Below, one piece after another: positions 33,240 through 44,283 of a DNA stretch of 64,000 bases. Below the pieces are notes generated by a model. The model saw only the letters and a list, made by a program, of their open reading frames with translations, was not told where the DNA came from and searched no databases. The DNA lies in the NCBI GenBank assembly GCA_013076295.1, contig RQOL01000649.1, positions 1 to 64,000 on the forward strand. The letters run 5' to 3'. Both the position numbers and the translations under genes were made by a program. Numbering within the stretch: the first letter of the stretch is position 1; every line of letters starts with the position of its first letter. This stretch comes from Sanderia malayensis. Its lineage: Eukaryota; Cnidaria; Scyphozoa; Semaeostomeae; Pelagiidae.

Positions 33240-33745
33240 GTTCACAAAGAATACCATATGAGATATTAAACATATGCAATAATTATTCAGCAATAAAAAA
33301 ATAGAGCCTCAATAGAGCGATGGATAAGATGTTGGGTGATATGTGTTTCCTCCATTACACAAGGCGCCATCGCTTAGGCACCATTTCGAAATACCTCAAG
33401 TAAGTTATGGTTTGGTTTCTTTTGGCCTGGCTGGGTCTGGGAGGGGAAGAGGCTGTTCCAACATTCCCCCCACCTTTCCAGACAGCAGGGTAATTTCCCA
33501 ACTATCAAGATATGCAAAATGCCAACATTTTTAAACTTTTGCAGAAAATAATTTACCTATCCAGACTTTAAGCAATAACTTTCAAAATTAAAGTTCTGTT
33601 AATAATAATGCCTGTGGTCTTGATGATAGTTGAGACTGAATCAACAACAAAAATGTTATATTTATTCATGTAATACACACATCTACCAATATGTAAAGTA
33701 TTGTTATCTAATAAAATATCTTTACCCATCTCATTAACCTTGAAG
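33240..33745. promoter_or_regulatory. Spacer upstream of the PP2A gene
   Basis: Lies between the PP2A start and the 3' end of the next minus-strand gene and presumably holds the PP2A promoter and 5' untranslated region. On the minus strand an AATAAA (33666-33661) sits about 80 bp after the stop of the 117-residue gene. No TATA box was identified. Confidence 0.45.
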
Positions 33746-34099
33746 TTAACTAGTTTTCAACTTCATAGCTTTTGACATTGCCAAAACATTAGATTGATAT
33801 TGTCTATGGATAAGCCTAGATTCTTCATTGTCTTTTCTTTGGTGATTGTTTATCTCCTGAACATCAAAAAACGCATTTTGTCCAACTGGTACACCATCTA
33901 ATTTTTGAGTTTTTACCAAATCATTGAGTCTTTTTAGCGTTTCCTTTGCCTCGCGATTCGCTTTCCTGAGCTCTGGAAGCATGTTCTTTGAAAGTGTGTT
34001 GTCAACATCATGAAACATCCCAGTTGTTATTTTATCAAACCGTTCCAGCAAACTAGATGCTGTCTGAAAGTCAATACGACTTTGCCTTTGCGATGTCAT
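33746..34099 (-). CDS. Small helical protein, unrecognised, 117 residues
   Basis: Uninterrupted single-exon frame starting MTSQRQSRIDFQTASSLLER and ending MSKAMKLKTS. It is hydrophilic and predicted by eye to be mostly alpha-helical. Leucines and charged residues alternate with helical spacing in LPELRKANREAKETLKRLND, with no membrane segment or signal peptide. The composition resembles small coiled-coil subunits of trafficking or kinetochore complexes, but I could not match it to a family. A polyadenylation signal AATAAA about 80 bp downstream and location in the gene island support a real gene. It is in the same orientation as the PP2A gene, 0.5 kb upstream of it. An additional 5' exon cannot be excluded. 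Confidence 0.6.
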   Translation of the reverse strand: MTSQRQSRIDFQTASSLLERFDKITTGMFHDVDNTLSKNMLPELRKANREAKETLKRLNDLVKTQKLDGVPVGQNAFFDVQEINNHQRKDNEESRLIHRQYQSNVLAMSKAMKLKTS

Positions 34100-34533
34100 T
34101 GGAAAATGATTGTATTTAAGTTTCTTTTCTCTTTCACCAGAATCAAGCTGGCCAATATTTTATCTGTGAATCTTAATAAAAAATCATCAAGCTCTGATGT
34201 CGGTTCACTCAAAAGAGTCAGCACAACACAAGAGACAACAACAATGTCGTTTCGTTCGGAGCCAAAACCGAGAAATAGCGCGAGCGAGAACGAGCTTTGT
34301 TGAATCGAACAAAACATATGGTGGAGTTAAATACTGGACATAATGGTTCGTTTCATTTTGTGGCTCCGGGTGTCGTATCGAAAATTGGTATGTGTTATCG
34401 TAGTGTGGAAAGACATTTCGTTGGATTGAATACGGTGGAGTATGCGTCATGTCGTGTCCTATAGTGGCGACTCTGCTAATCGCATCATCTACGTAAACGT
34501 ACGACATACGTACAATCACAATGTCCAATGTTT
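34100..34533. promoter_or_regulatory. Region upstream of the small gene
   Basis: No separate gene is supported; overlapping frames on both strands have no motifs. It probably contains the promoter of the minus-strand gene that starts at 34099. Confidence 0.35.
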
Positions 34534-34790
34534 GAAGGCCTACTGCAATCAAAAAAAGTGATATGACTTTTTTGCATTTCATGATAAACCTATTCTTCGA
34601 ACTCATCATAAAACCGTTCTCAGAATAAAAATTGACCCAGTAGAACCTTTTAAGCCTGCAAAGTCGTTTATTTTGCCACTTCAACTGTGACAGCCGTGAC
34701 GTCATAACCATGACACATTTCAAGTTTTTGTATTAAAGAGAATCGTAGCTTTTTACTGTACTCTTAATCACTCGACAAATAGCTCAACGG
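34534..34790 (+). repeat. Dispersed repeat, copy 1
   Basis: About 250 bp, starting aaggcctactgcaatcaaaa and including cgaactcatcataaaa and gacagccgtgacgtcataac. A similar stretch lies at 55207-55455 in the same orientation, with moderate divergence. It has no coding frame and could be a MITE or SINE. Confidence 0.7.
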
Positions 34791-35350
34791 TTGGACTAAT
34801 TGTTTTATATTTTACAATTTCGAGCAATTGATTCATCACTTTATCGTAGTTATCATAATCGTATTCTTTTAACTAATTTCACTCCAACTTATTTTTTATG
34901 TTCTCTTGGACGCTTCACTATCGCTTGCATTCTAAGGAGGGAGCCTTGTAGTGAAATTACGTATTTTTAGTTTTCTTTCATTTTACCCTCTTCTTGATCA
35001 CTTCCACTATTTCATCATCTTGCGTCATTCATGTTACATCACTCCACTCTATTTCTATTTCTGCATGGTCACTCTCATCCTACTAGAAACACTTTTGCTT
35101 CGTCATCATGACTTTTAGAGTAATATAAATACTTGTAAGTCATTCAAAATCAACACACTGTATCGTTTCTCTCTGGCTCCGTGCTCCTTGCACGTAAAAC
35201 ACTCAACCTGGAAAGCAGCGTTTGTTGGATAGTCTCTGGACATAGAGGAGAAGACACACGCAGGCCTCTTTATATTAGGAACACGATTCCTAAAGAATAA
35301 CAATAAAAATAAATAAACTAATTACAAATCTAAAGCACGATAAAAAATTA
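34791..35350. other. AT-rich DNA, nothing recognised
   Basis: Short frames only. No repeat partner was noticed in the window. Confidence 0.35.
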
Positions 35351-35353
35351 AAA

Positions 35354-37288
35354 TTAAAGGCGGTTTTTAAAAGTATATAAAGAGTGTGCTTGCTTTACCT
35401 CAGGTTTTAGGCTGTTCCAAAGATGTGCAACATGATATGAAAAGGATTTTTGCCTATTAGCAGTCTCAAAAAGAGGGAGGCGTAAGTCAGTCTCTGAGTT
35501 TCTCAATTTAACAGTGGGCCGTGAAGAGTTCTTTGAAAAAATGTCAGAGAGATGCATAGGTGCGAGCAGAGGCGGACATTGGCCATATTTGGTGATGGGG
35601 CGAATTGTGGCGATTTGCCGACAAAATTCTAAACCAAGAAACAGAGAGTTAGAGCTTTGGTTGGGGTCAAAGGGCGAAGCCTATATCAAGGTTTTGGGGC
35701 TTTGCTACTTTCTTACCTCTCGAGATTTTTAAAATGAGAACAATTTAGAAGATAAATTAGAGTTTAGTTACAATTACAAGATCTTTGAACTTTGTGCCTT
35801 TCGTTTAGAAGAAAACGTCACACTTGAAGGCCTCTTTTGGTTCAGATGGTGCTTCATCTGAGCACAACTCGTCCAATCCTTATTCTCGCTCTTCGGCTTG
35901 CAAAATCATATTCTGTTCCTGATATTTCTGCAATTTCTTTCGCTTGAACAATAAACTCGTCAAACTTAGAATCATTTCTTAATGCTTGGGCTTCCCTAAT
36001 GCATGTGTCGATAAAGAGAAGGGCTTCGGTCAAGTCAATCTCACTGCCTTGTAGTATTTTGCTCAGGATGTTTGTCGTTTGCATTATTTGATCAAGTATG
36101 ACCACCATGAGCGTAAATTCGAACTTTGATTATAGTAAGGATTCCATTAGCCTTTGTTATGATGTCAGGCACCATTTCGTCGTTTACGTCGCTTGTAAGT
36201 TAAGAAACTTTCAAGAATACATAGTAAAAACCTGTCTAAGTAAATACCGACAAAATGCCGAAAAAGGTTAACATTCACCGACAAATAATTTTTTGGGGGG
36301 TCGTTCGCCCCCCAAACCCATCATAATATCCGCCTCTGGGTGCGAGACCATTCAAAGATTTGTAAACAATGGTCACGGTCTCTCATTTAATAATCTCGGC
36401 TATAGCTGGCCACTTTAGATTTTGAATGAGGGCATCAGCAGGTGCATCATAGCTGCTATTTGTCACTATTCTAGCAGCTCGATTTTGTAATATTTGCAGT
36501 GCAAGTTGCCTGGCTTCCCCGCAGCTCCCCCAGACTGAGCAGCATTTGCAGGGAAAAGGGAAGATCATTAATATAGATCAGAAATAGTAGAGGACCAAGA
36601 CCAGAGCTTTGTGGCACTCCACAGTTAATATCGTCTAGCCCGGAGGACACACCATTCACTTTGTAGAATTGCATTCTGTTACTTAGATAAGATGCAAACC
36701 ATGCATTCTCGGGACCGACGATACCATACTTCTTCAGTTTTTTAAGTAGAATTTCATGATCTACCTACAGTGTCAAACGCTTTTTAAGGTCTATGAAAAC
36801 CATTGCTGAATACCGGCCCTTATCCATGTTAAAATACCAGTCATTAGTACAGTTAAGTAGACAAGTGACGGTGGAGTGCGGTGATCTAACTAAACCCAGA
36901 CTGTTTGGAATAAAGAAATTTGTTACCGTCAAGGTAGTCATAGCTGATCGTAAACTGACTTTTTGAAAACCCTGGAAAAAAACGGAAGAACAGAAATCGG
37001 TCTATAATTTGATCGATCATTAAATTGCCCACTTTTGAAAACTGGGGCCACTCTAGCAATTTTCCAACCACCTGGGAAAAAACAAGTTGCGATCGAAAGA
37101 TTAAACATGTGACAAAGAGACTCAGCAATAACTGGTAAACCTAACTTTAAAAAATGATTAGCAATACCGTCAGAACCAGACCCCTTAGAAGTTTTGAATT
37201 TACGGAAAATTCTCTCTAACTGAGGCACATTGATGTCCTTAAATACAAAGCGTAGGTTTTGAGGGTTTACCGAGTACTCGTTCTCCAA
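35354..37288 (-). pseudogene. Non-LTR retrotransposon (LINE) RT remnant, split by a hAT element
   Basis: Minus-strand reverse transcriptase of the CR1/L2/Jockey-like group, broken by frameshifts. Order along the protein: KTSKGSGSDGIANHFLKLG, FFPGGWKIARVAPVFKSG and NYRPISVLPFFSRVFKK (37288-36938); a segment with the first catalytic Asp region (VFIDLKKAF type, near 36800); [20 protein letters not shown] (about 36600); [20 protein letters not shown] (about 36470); and the C-terminal FSYHVAHLWNSLKPEV (about 35430). A 772-bp element splits the C-terminal part between 36338 and 35567; without it the frame on the two sides joins directly. The endonuclease domain and 3' tail were not found. Confidence 0.85.
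35567..36338. mobile_element. 772-bp hAT-type non-autonomous element
   Basis: Ends CAGAGGCGGA and TCCGCCTCTG are perfect inverted repeats. The 8-bp GGTGCGAG flanks both sides (35559-35566 and 36339-36346). Length of duplication and end sequence fit the hAT superfamily. An interior minus-strand frame (36108-35854) has no transposase motif. It lies inside the LINE frame. Confidence 0.9.
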
Positions 37289-38133
37289 TATGAAAGAGCA
37301 AAAATCGTATCTCCGTCAAGAGAATTTCACGTTCATGGCATGTAGTCGTTATCTGAACAAGTGATCAATTGACTCTCTGTTGTAGAAAAATCGCTTTGCC
37401 ACCCCGATAACCTCTCGCTATCAGCGGTGGTAGATACATGTCCAGCTTTGAACGCAGTAGATTCCTCGCTCAGCATATCGATTTCGACTTGGTAGTGGTG
37501 GTGGTATTGGGGCATCTGGCTCTGTATGGAAAATTCATTTGATGCATTGTTCAACACCCGTAGGATCCTTTGTATTTTTAAACTTGCATTTATATATGAG
37601 ACAAATATGAAACCATGCCAATGCCACACTACCGGTATAGTTCTATTTCACTTCATGAGAGGTGAAACTTCACCTGGGTGAAACTTCATTGGAAATTTGG
37701 CAAGCGGCAGATTGATGATTGAGGATAAAATGTAGCATGTGTGCAATCAACAAGGCGCTAATTGCAAAAGTAAAAGTATGCGCTTCAGTGTTGGAGAACT
37801 TTTTCCCCTTTTCCAGTTCTTTTATACAATGAGGAATAATCACACAATTAAAACAACCCTTTCAATCAAATTTGATCTCAATCGAATCACATAACATAAA
37901 ACACGACTACACTCCAACTCTAAAATCTCACAAGACAAATTCTACACCCGAATCATGTGGTGTTACATATTTTAGCTGTCAATCAAAAAATTACATTAAT
38001 TATAAAAAGCTGCGCCGCGCTGCTGCTCCGCAACATTCAGCAAGAAAAGGAAATAGCAAGTAACGTGAGGAAAAAATCTCTTCGATGCTAAGATCCCAAC
38101 GTCAATATATTCTATATAAAAACGAAGGACTAA
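37289..38133. other. DNA upstream of the LINE remnant
   Basis: One minus-strand frame of 98 codons (37629-37333, containing QYHHHYQVEIDMLSEE) has no recognised motif and may be chance or a lone exon. A short palindromic stretch with gaggtgaaacttcacctggg lies near 37660. Confidence 0.35.
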
Positions 38134-38574
38134 GGGCCTGTTTATATGGAGACCGATACATCGGTCAAGCGAGTTATATCGTTTAGCCGAGATGAGAGCT
38201 GTTTGTGTTTATATGATATCAGCATGACTCGTTTCGTTTCGGTTGCGTGTTTATATGGAAACCGATATATCTTTATTATCGGCCATGTCTGTTTTCAACC
38301 ACTTGGTGACGCATGCGTAATTGGAAATATGTCAGCTCGGCACAGCGATAAATCGCCTGGTGAGCCTTTATATGGAAAAAGAGCGTGCTGCCTCGGCCAA
38401 GTGATATATCGGCTAGCCGATATATCCCCTCAGAGAAGCGATATATCGGTTAGACGACGCTTATCTCATATAAAAACTCAACCGATATCACTGTAAAATC
38501 CATGGCCTGGAGATATATCGGCCAAGCGAGATAACTCGCCTAGCCGATATATCGGTCTGCATATAAACAGGCCC
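38134..38574. mobile_element. 441-bp inverted-repeat element rich in GATATATCGG palindromes
   Basis: Ends GGGCCTGTTTATATG and a complementary CATATAAACAGGCCC, flanked by TAA on both sides, fitting a PIF/Harbinger-like MITE. The interior carries many copies of gatatatcgg and ggctagccgatatatc, both self-complementary, so the strand could fold into several hairpins. No coding frame. Confidence 0.82.
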
Positions 38575-38577
38575 TAA

Positions 38578-39992
38578 AGCCTAGTATCCATATAGTCGTT
38601 GAGGGTCGTTGGCAGTCTTTGGGAGTCGCTGAAAAGATTAACGATCATGCAGAGACCTGTCAAAAATTGATTTTAATCCTTCCAGCGACCCAAAACGACT
38701 AGGTCTTTGAGGGTCGTCGAGATAGAAAAATTTCTATCTCAGCGACCCTCAACGACCGTCAACACCTATAAAACGACTGAGAATCTTTTGATTTATGGTA
38801 ATATAATATGATAAGTTTTCTTGCCAAAGTACAGATGCCAAAGGCCACGTGGTGATATTTCGAGATGTTTGACTCGCTACAAAATAGCAATTTTGGAGCC
38901 TTAATTTTGTTTGAATTTATGGCAGAAGTCCCCATTTACTACGATTGCTTTTATAACAAATTTAGTAAAGAGTTTCGAGTCAAATATAAAAAAAATGGCC
39001 AGGAAGAGGTAGGAACAAAATTCGGTACGACAGCGAAAGAAACAGAAGGCAAATTTAAGAATATTCTGTCTTCTTACACATGATATTTGCGAAAAACAAA
39101 AACAAGAATTTCATGTTTGCTTCTGCAATGTTTTAAACTTACAAATTTGGCGCCACTTTGTTATTGTGCGCGCTTTCTTGTCACATGCTCTCGATGACTG
39201 CGAAAGACTGCCAACGACCCTCAAAGACCCTCAACGACTATATGGATACACATCGCTGATCCTAATTTTCAGCGACTCATAAAGGCCCTGTTCACACGAC
39301 ACCGTTTTCATTTGACTCCGTTTTCATTTCGATCCGTTTACGATACTGCGTTCACACGGAAACGATTGAAAACGGTGCATTCCGATCCGGTTTTGTGTTT
39401 TCAAATGAAAACGCTCTGGAGGTGGAGTGCTCCGTTTTCATTTGACTCCGTTTTCACTTTGGACTCGTGTGAACGCATGAAAACGGAGTCAAGTGAAAAC
39501 GGAACCTCTTCTCAGTGTAACAGCTTCGTTTTCGATTGCTTTTGGCGCCGAATGTAAACAATTTAGAAATACTTGATTGACTTGACAAATTGAATATGAA
39601 TGTGTTTGTCTTAGATGTTTTGGAATTTTTTGTTCCTGTAATGACTTTATTACATGCTTGATAGTGAGATCATATATAGTTTATGGCTGATTTGATTACA
39701 AACTACTCACCAAGCTAAATTTAGGAAATTGTTGAACACGGAAATGGGTATAGGCTGTCAAATGTTGGCGCAAATGCAACATTACAAATATTTGAAACAG
39801 CGGGAATCGCAGCGGGAGCGAAGTGAAGCGTAAACTTGTGAAAAGTGAAAACGGTGTCGTGTGAACACAGTGAAAAATGCGCACCGTTTTGCCTCTGGAA
39901 TCCGGAGCGAAATGAAAACGGTGTCGTGTGAACGAAGCCAAAGACTGCCGACAACCCTCAACGACCCTCAACGACTAAATGGATACTAGGCT
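38578..39992. mobile_element. 1.4-kb inverted-repeat element with nested element
   Basis: Perfect outer ends AGCCTAGTATCCAT and ATGGATACTAGGCT, extended inward by repeated cgttgagggtcgtt / aacgaccctcaacg segments. TAA flanks it on both sides; the left TAA (38575-38577) is shared with the preceding element. A second internal copy of the end (caacgaccctcaaagaccct, near 39210) shows a rearranged or duplicated terminus. A separate pair GTTCACACGACACCGTTTTC (39289) and its complement (about 39930) delimits a nested element of about 0.65 kb. Confidence 0.82.
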
Positions 39993-39995
39993 TAA

Positions 39996-40974
39996 GGGCC
40001 ACACGAGCACACGAGCAATATAAAGACATTCTTTTAAGGATTGAAAATATCAGCACTCTTGTTATATGGTTTCCTTTGAAGGTTTGCCTTGTTTGCTTCA
40101 CACATGACGAAAAAGACATTTCAATATTGTTTTTATATAGATTTGTATAGATTTTTGTATGGCTGTAGTTGCTGTTATTGTATTTTTACTTTTCATTATA
40201 TTAGATTTTTATAATTTAGTTTAGAAATGTACATGATATGAGTTTGGGCTTAAGCTCTAATGATGACAATGATGAAAATTCGGAATTCACATGTTTCGTT
40301 GTTGTTTTGTTTTTGTTTTGTTTTTGTTTTGTTTTTTTGTTACAGATTTTATAGTTTGCTGTTTCGGTGGTTTATTCTCAGTTTAGGGAGTAATAATATA
40401 TCACGTGGCATACGACAAAAGCACTGTACAAATAGATTATAATCCACGTGAATATTGCGACATTTTTGAGTTTATTGCAAACTATTTCCCCTTTCACAGA
40501 TTTCCCTTTTACAGATTTGAAAAAGGGGGAATATGATGTCATACGACATCGTGTGACGTCATATGCCCCTTTTCCCTATTCCGCTTTCCGCGTTCCCTGA
40601 TTCCCCGTTTCCCTTTTAGAGATAACCAAATTGTTATCCCCATGTCTCTTCAAACGTGTATACAATTTTCTGGCGCACCCGGTAATTCAAATTATCTGAC
40701 ATTTGTCATCGCTCCAGCAGCATGTCTATGGCCTGATGGAGATGTACCCATAGCTATTCGGGGGAAATTTCACATAAATAAATATTTCTCCATTGGAAGC
40801 CGTTGTTTGGGCGTGAATTTGCAATTTTGCGATTTTTAAAGTTATTGGCCAGGTCACGTGACTAAAATATAAATATCAGCAAAATATGAAAAACTATATA
40901 TCATTCGAAAGCTCTTCCAACGTCGAGGCTATAACTGAAATTTATTTGCAGCTATGTGGAACAAATAAAAAGTT
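39996..40974. other. Unassigned DNA left of copy 3
   Basis: Includes a repeated tttgtttttgt run near 40300 and paired segments cccctttttc / gaaaaaggggga around 40510-40575 that could form a hairpin. No gene is supported. Confidence 0.35.
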
Positions 40975-41668
40975 ATGAACAAACAATGGTTTGCTGCCCC
41001 CCGGCCCGACAATCTATTGTCTCTCAACATTGCTACCAAAGAATTCATTCCCATTGTTCTGGCTGCGAAGGTTTGGGGGTGGTCCTGGCAGCGGCTTCGG
41101 GTGGCTTTTTGCTGTGATGATATGGTTGTTTTGTGCAATGCCTACAAAACGGTGGAGCGAAAAATCGCCATCTGGCCTTCCTCTTACGAGAATTAACCAT
41201 TTTAGCAATAACACTTAATTTTACGTTTACGGTCATTCATCTCCCAGGTCCACAAAACACATCGGCTGATCCTCTATCTCGATTTGATTTGCAGACATTT
41301 GCTCATCACTCGCCGGATGCAGACCCACTTCCTCGGGAGATTCCCTCGGAGTTTCTGAGGCATCTACTTTTTCCGCCTTGGACCACGGCTGGCAGCATCT
41401 GCTGACGAATTCCCTGGGCAGCTCCACGCCGAAAACATATAGCTCTGCTCAAAAACAGTTGTGGCATGGCTTTGTTGACGGGCCTCGATCTCCTTTCCCT
41501 ATATCCGAATTGACATTGTTGCGTTTCATCGCGAGCTTAAGCGGAACACATAAAGCATCTTCAATTAAGGTCTATTTAGCAGCTGTCCGTTCACTTCAAC
41601 TACGTCATGGCTATCCTGACCCCCTGGAAGGTAGTTTGCGAATCCCTATGGCTACGCGAGGCTTGTCG
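40975..41668 (+). pseudogene. Ngaro/DIRS copy 3, 5'-truncated RNase H and recombinase start
   Basis: Begins inside RNase H (QWFAAPRPDNLLSLNIATKEF) and shows the third acid region CCDDMVV and ADPLSRFD, then the recombinase N-terminal half (SAQKQLWHGFVDG, LTLLRFIASLSGTHKASSIK, LRHGYPDPLEG). The frame is broken once in RNase H. The RT stop-recombinase start junction differs from copies 1 and 2: the RT frame runs on to a later TGA and the recombinase start codon is CTG. Homology stops at about 41668 within GLRRIQ and resumes at about 48348. Confidence 0.82.
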
Positions 41669-42002
41669 GGAATCTTAAGGTAAAACACTCTGTCCGATAA
41701 CTCAAGGAGAATGTATATACGCGAATTTAAATAAAACAACGTAGGAGAAATTCCCCGATTACCTTAATCTACTACGAGAACGGACGAGGCAAATCCGATA
41801 CAATTACAGCAAACAAAAGGCTTACTGATTGTCTCAACAATGTATTTAACAAGTAAAAATGCTACGAACGGTAATAAAATATATCAAAAGATTAAAATAA
41901 ACTAATATACGTGATTCGAACAGTTAGACCCTCAACTGGTCTTCAATTTCAACGCCACTTAACGCCTTACGCACGAGCAAACATAAATTTCACGATACCT
42001 CT
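41669..42002. other. Left part of a block inserted into copy 3
   Basis: About 330 bp unrelated to the retrotransposon, ending at the CTCT duplication of the Gypsy element. No gene. Together with 47423-48347 it formed one segment before the Gypsy insertion; its own identity is unknown. Confidence 0.45.
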
Positions 42003-42287
42003 TGTAATATTATGCTTGCGTAAATATAAATTGTATCATGTCTGTGTTAAAATATTAGAAGTAGAATCATGTTCGTGTTAGTTATATTGTTTTCCTGTGA
42101 TGTACTTGTGACCGTGTCGTTTGTCTATGTTATATCCGTTGTTGCTGTCACTATTGATTGATGTGTCATATTATGATTGTTTTAACTTATGCGAATTTAT
42201 AATAGTGATTTTAGTTGAATGATTGATCTCGAGCAAGCAACATCTTGTGTTCTCTTGACTATACCTGCTTTACCCAGCCACGCTACA
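42003..42287 (+). repeat. 5' LTR of the Gypsy element
   Basis: 285 bp, starting tgtaatattatgcttgcg and ending cagccacgctaca. Identical to the 3' LTR at every position compared. Expected to hold the promoter; no core motif was assigned. Confidence 0.95.
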
Positions 42288-42309
42288 AATTGGTGACAGG
42301 AGCACAGGT

Positions 42310-43242
42310 ATGGCTTCAAGCATTTTACCAACTCCTTTTACTTCTGGGGATTTTGGTGTCTGGATTCGTCAGTTTCAGCGATGTGCTGCCGCTAACAAAT
42401 GGAATACCGAAGCGCAACTCCTAAAGCTTCCAGCCTTTCTCGATGGTCCGGCCGCCACATATTATGAAACCCTCTCAGATGGGATAAAACATCTCTGGAC
42501 AGCTTGGTCGCCAGCCTGCACAAGTGTTTTTGCCCTCCAACTGACCGTGAGCGGTATTATCGAGAGTTTGAAGACCATCGCCTTCGCCCCGCTGAAGATC
42601 CCACACTCTTCCTTTGGCGTCTGAAAGAATCACTCGGAACGCTGAACCGGATTTATCTGGACCGGCTTTTGATGCCTTGCTACGCCGGCAGTTCTTTAAA
42701 GGTTTGCCAGAAGAGCTACAATTGAAGTTGTTGGAATCTGATCCTACGCCAACCTTGGCCACAATGACGTCATTTGCTCAGCGGTTTCGTTCACTCCAAC
42801 GGTTGCCCAGCAGCCCTGCCACTGCGTGTGCCGCTGTTGCCACCAGCCCCTTGGCCATGGAGGATAAACCTCTGTACCAGCAACAACACAACAACAACAA
42901 TTACAGCTGGATAATGTTACTGGCCTACTGAGCAAGCTCGCTGAAGGACAAGCTAGTTTGATCGCTGCAATTTCATCATCAGCTGCTCGTCAACCATCGT
43001 CTGTCATGCCTCCTCGTCGTCCTGGTTCTTCTGTTCGCTGTTTCTTCTGTGGTGCACCTGGTCATATCGTCCGGAATTGCGACAAACGTCAGAGAGCACA
43101 GAAATGTACCCTTTGCAATGGCTGGGGCCATCATCCACAGAACTGTGCGAATAACTTTGATTTATCTCAGCCAAATTCTGATCTACGTCAACAACCAGAT
43201 CGTAAGTTTCCTTTAAACTTTCAGGGGATGCCTCACTATTAG
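42310..43242 (+). pseudogene. Gypsy gag with frameshifts
   Basis: Starts MASSILPTPFTSGDFGVWIR about 20 bp after the left LTR. The capsid part continues through RYYREFEDHRLRPAEDPTLF and FFKGLPEELQLKLLE, but in three different frames. The nucleocapsid part (42958-43242) has two zinc knuckles: C-x2-C-x4-H-x4-C in CFFCGAPGHIVRNC and again in CTLCNGWGHHPQNC. At least three frame changes lie between 42480 and 42960. It would package the element RNA if intact. Confidence 0.85.
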
Positions 43243-43253
43243 GTTGGAGTGAT

Positions 43254-44160
43254 GAGCATCCCACTACTTTTGCTTTTGGAACTACTTCTGTTGCTCCACG
43301 TGCCCTAGTTCCTTGCCAACCCCTTGTTTCTTGTAATTTTACTGGTGTACAGTTGTCAGCTCTTGTTGACACAGGGTCAATGCAATCTATTTTGAGTTTT
43401 GATGCTTTCCAACGCATTTTTCAGAGCTGTACACAGCAAAACATTGTCCCACCGTTACTTGGAAGTAGTTCCAACACTTGTTTATCTATTACTGGACAAC
43501 CGTTGCAACCTGCTGGTGCAGCGGTCTTCCAGTTCTCATTTCCTGGTTGTGATTTTGCATTTAAGTTTAAATTTCTTGTATGTAATAATATGCTACAACC
43601 CTTCCAATGCATTCTGGGATGGGATTTTATTGTTGCCTTTCAATTACACTTGGCTTATTCTGGGGATTCCTATTTCTTAAATGGGCCACATGGCAGTACT
43701 CCCTTGATATCTTGGGCCCCCTTCTGGTTCAACTTCCTCTAATTGTTCGATCCTGTCCAGTTCTCCTCAGGTGGGTCCGCCTTCTGGCTTTGCCCAGTCG
43801 TCCAGCCAAGGGCCAGTCACCCTCACTCTTGTTGATAGTTTTTCCATCCCTGGTCGTAGTGAGTGTATTTTACAAGCTAAGTTACCTCGAGGGTATTCTG
43901 AACAGTTAGGTATGGTGTGTAGTTTAGATGATTCTCCCCTTATTATTGCATCAACCTTGAATCAATCAAGCCATAGTAAGGTCTTTGTACGTGTTTTGAA
44001 CTCCTCAGAGTCTCCAGTCGAATTACATTCTGGTCAGAAGGTTGCCAAATTTCTTCCAGTTGTTGAATCTCTTCCAGCTAGACTGAGATCATCTGTTGAT
44101 AATATTTGTGCTAGTGTTGTTTGCCAGCCAAGCATGGACCTTGCACATTGCAAGAATTAG
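43254..44160 (+). pseudogene. Gypsy protease region
   Basis: The aspartic protease active-site motif is present as LSALVDTGSMQSIL (about 43353), followed by LGWDFI-type sequence (CILGWDFIVAF). A frame change follows near 43740, after which SFSIPGRSECILQAKLPRG leads toward RT. The DTG triad is intact. Confidence 0.8.
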
Positions 44161-44283
44161 AGACAGCTATTAGCTCTAGTTTATCTAGCCATGATCGTAA
44201 TCAGCTGTTCCAGACTTTGCTTGAATACCCAGATGTGTTTAACATGGCTTAGGCCACACTACCGTGATTTTCTCATAAGATAA

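Noticed and set aside
33105..33293. Upstream ATG frame as the start of the PP2A subunit
   Set aside because: Splicing a 4-residue first exon (MSSG) to the exon at 33111 uses good GT-AG sites and gives a family-like N-terminus and length; the intron-encoded residues do not resemble the family.
34205..34723. 172-codon minus-strand frame
   Set aside because: Overlaps a dispersed repeat whose other copy does not keep the frame, and no motif is recognisable.
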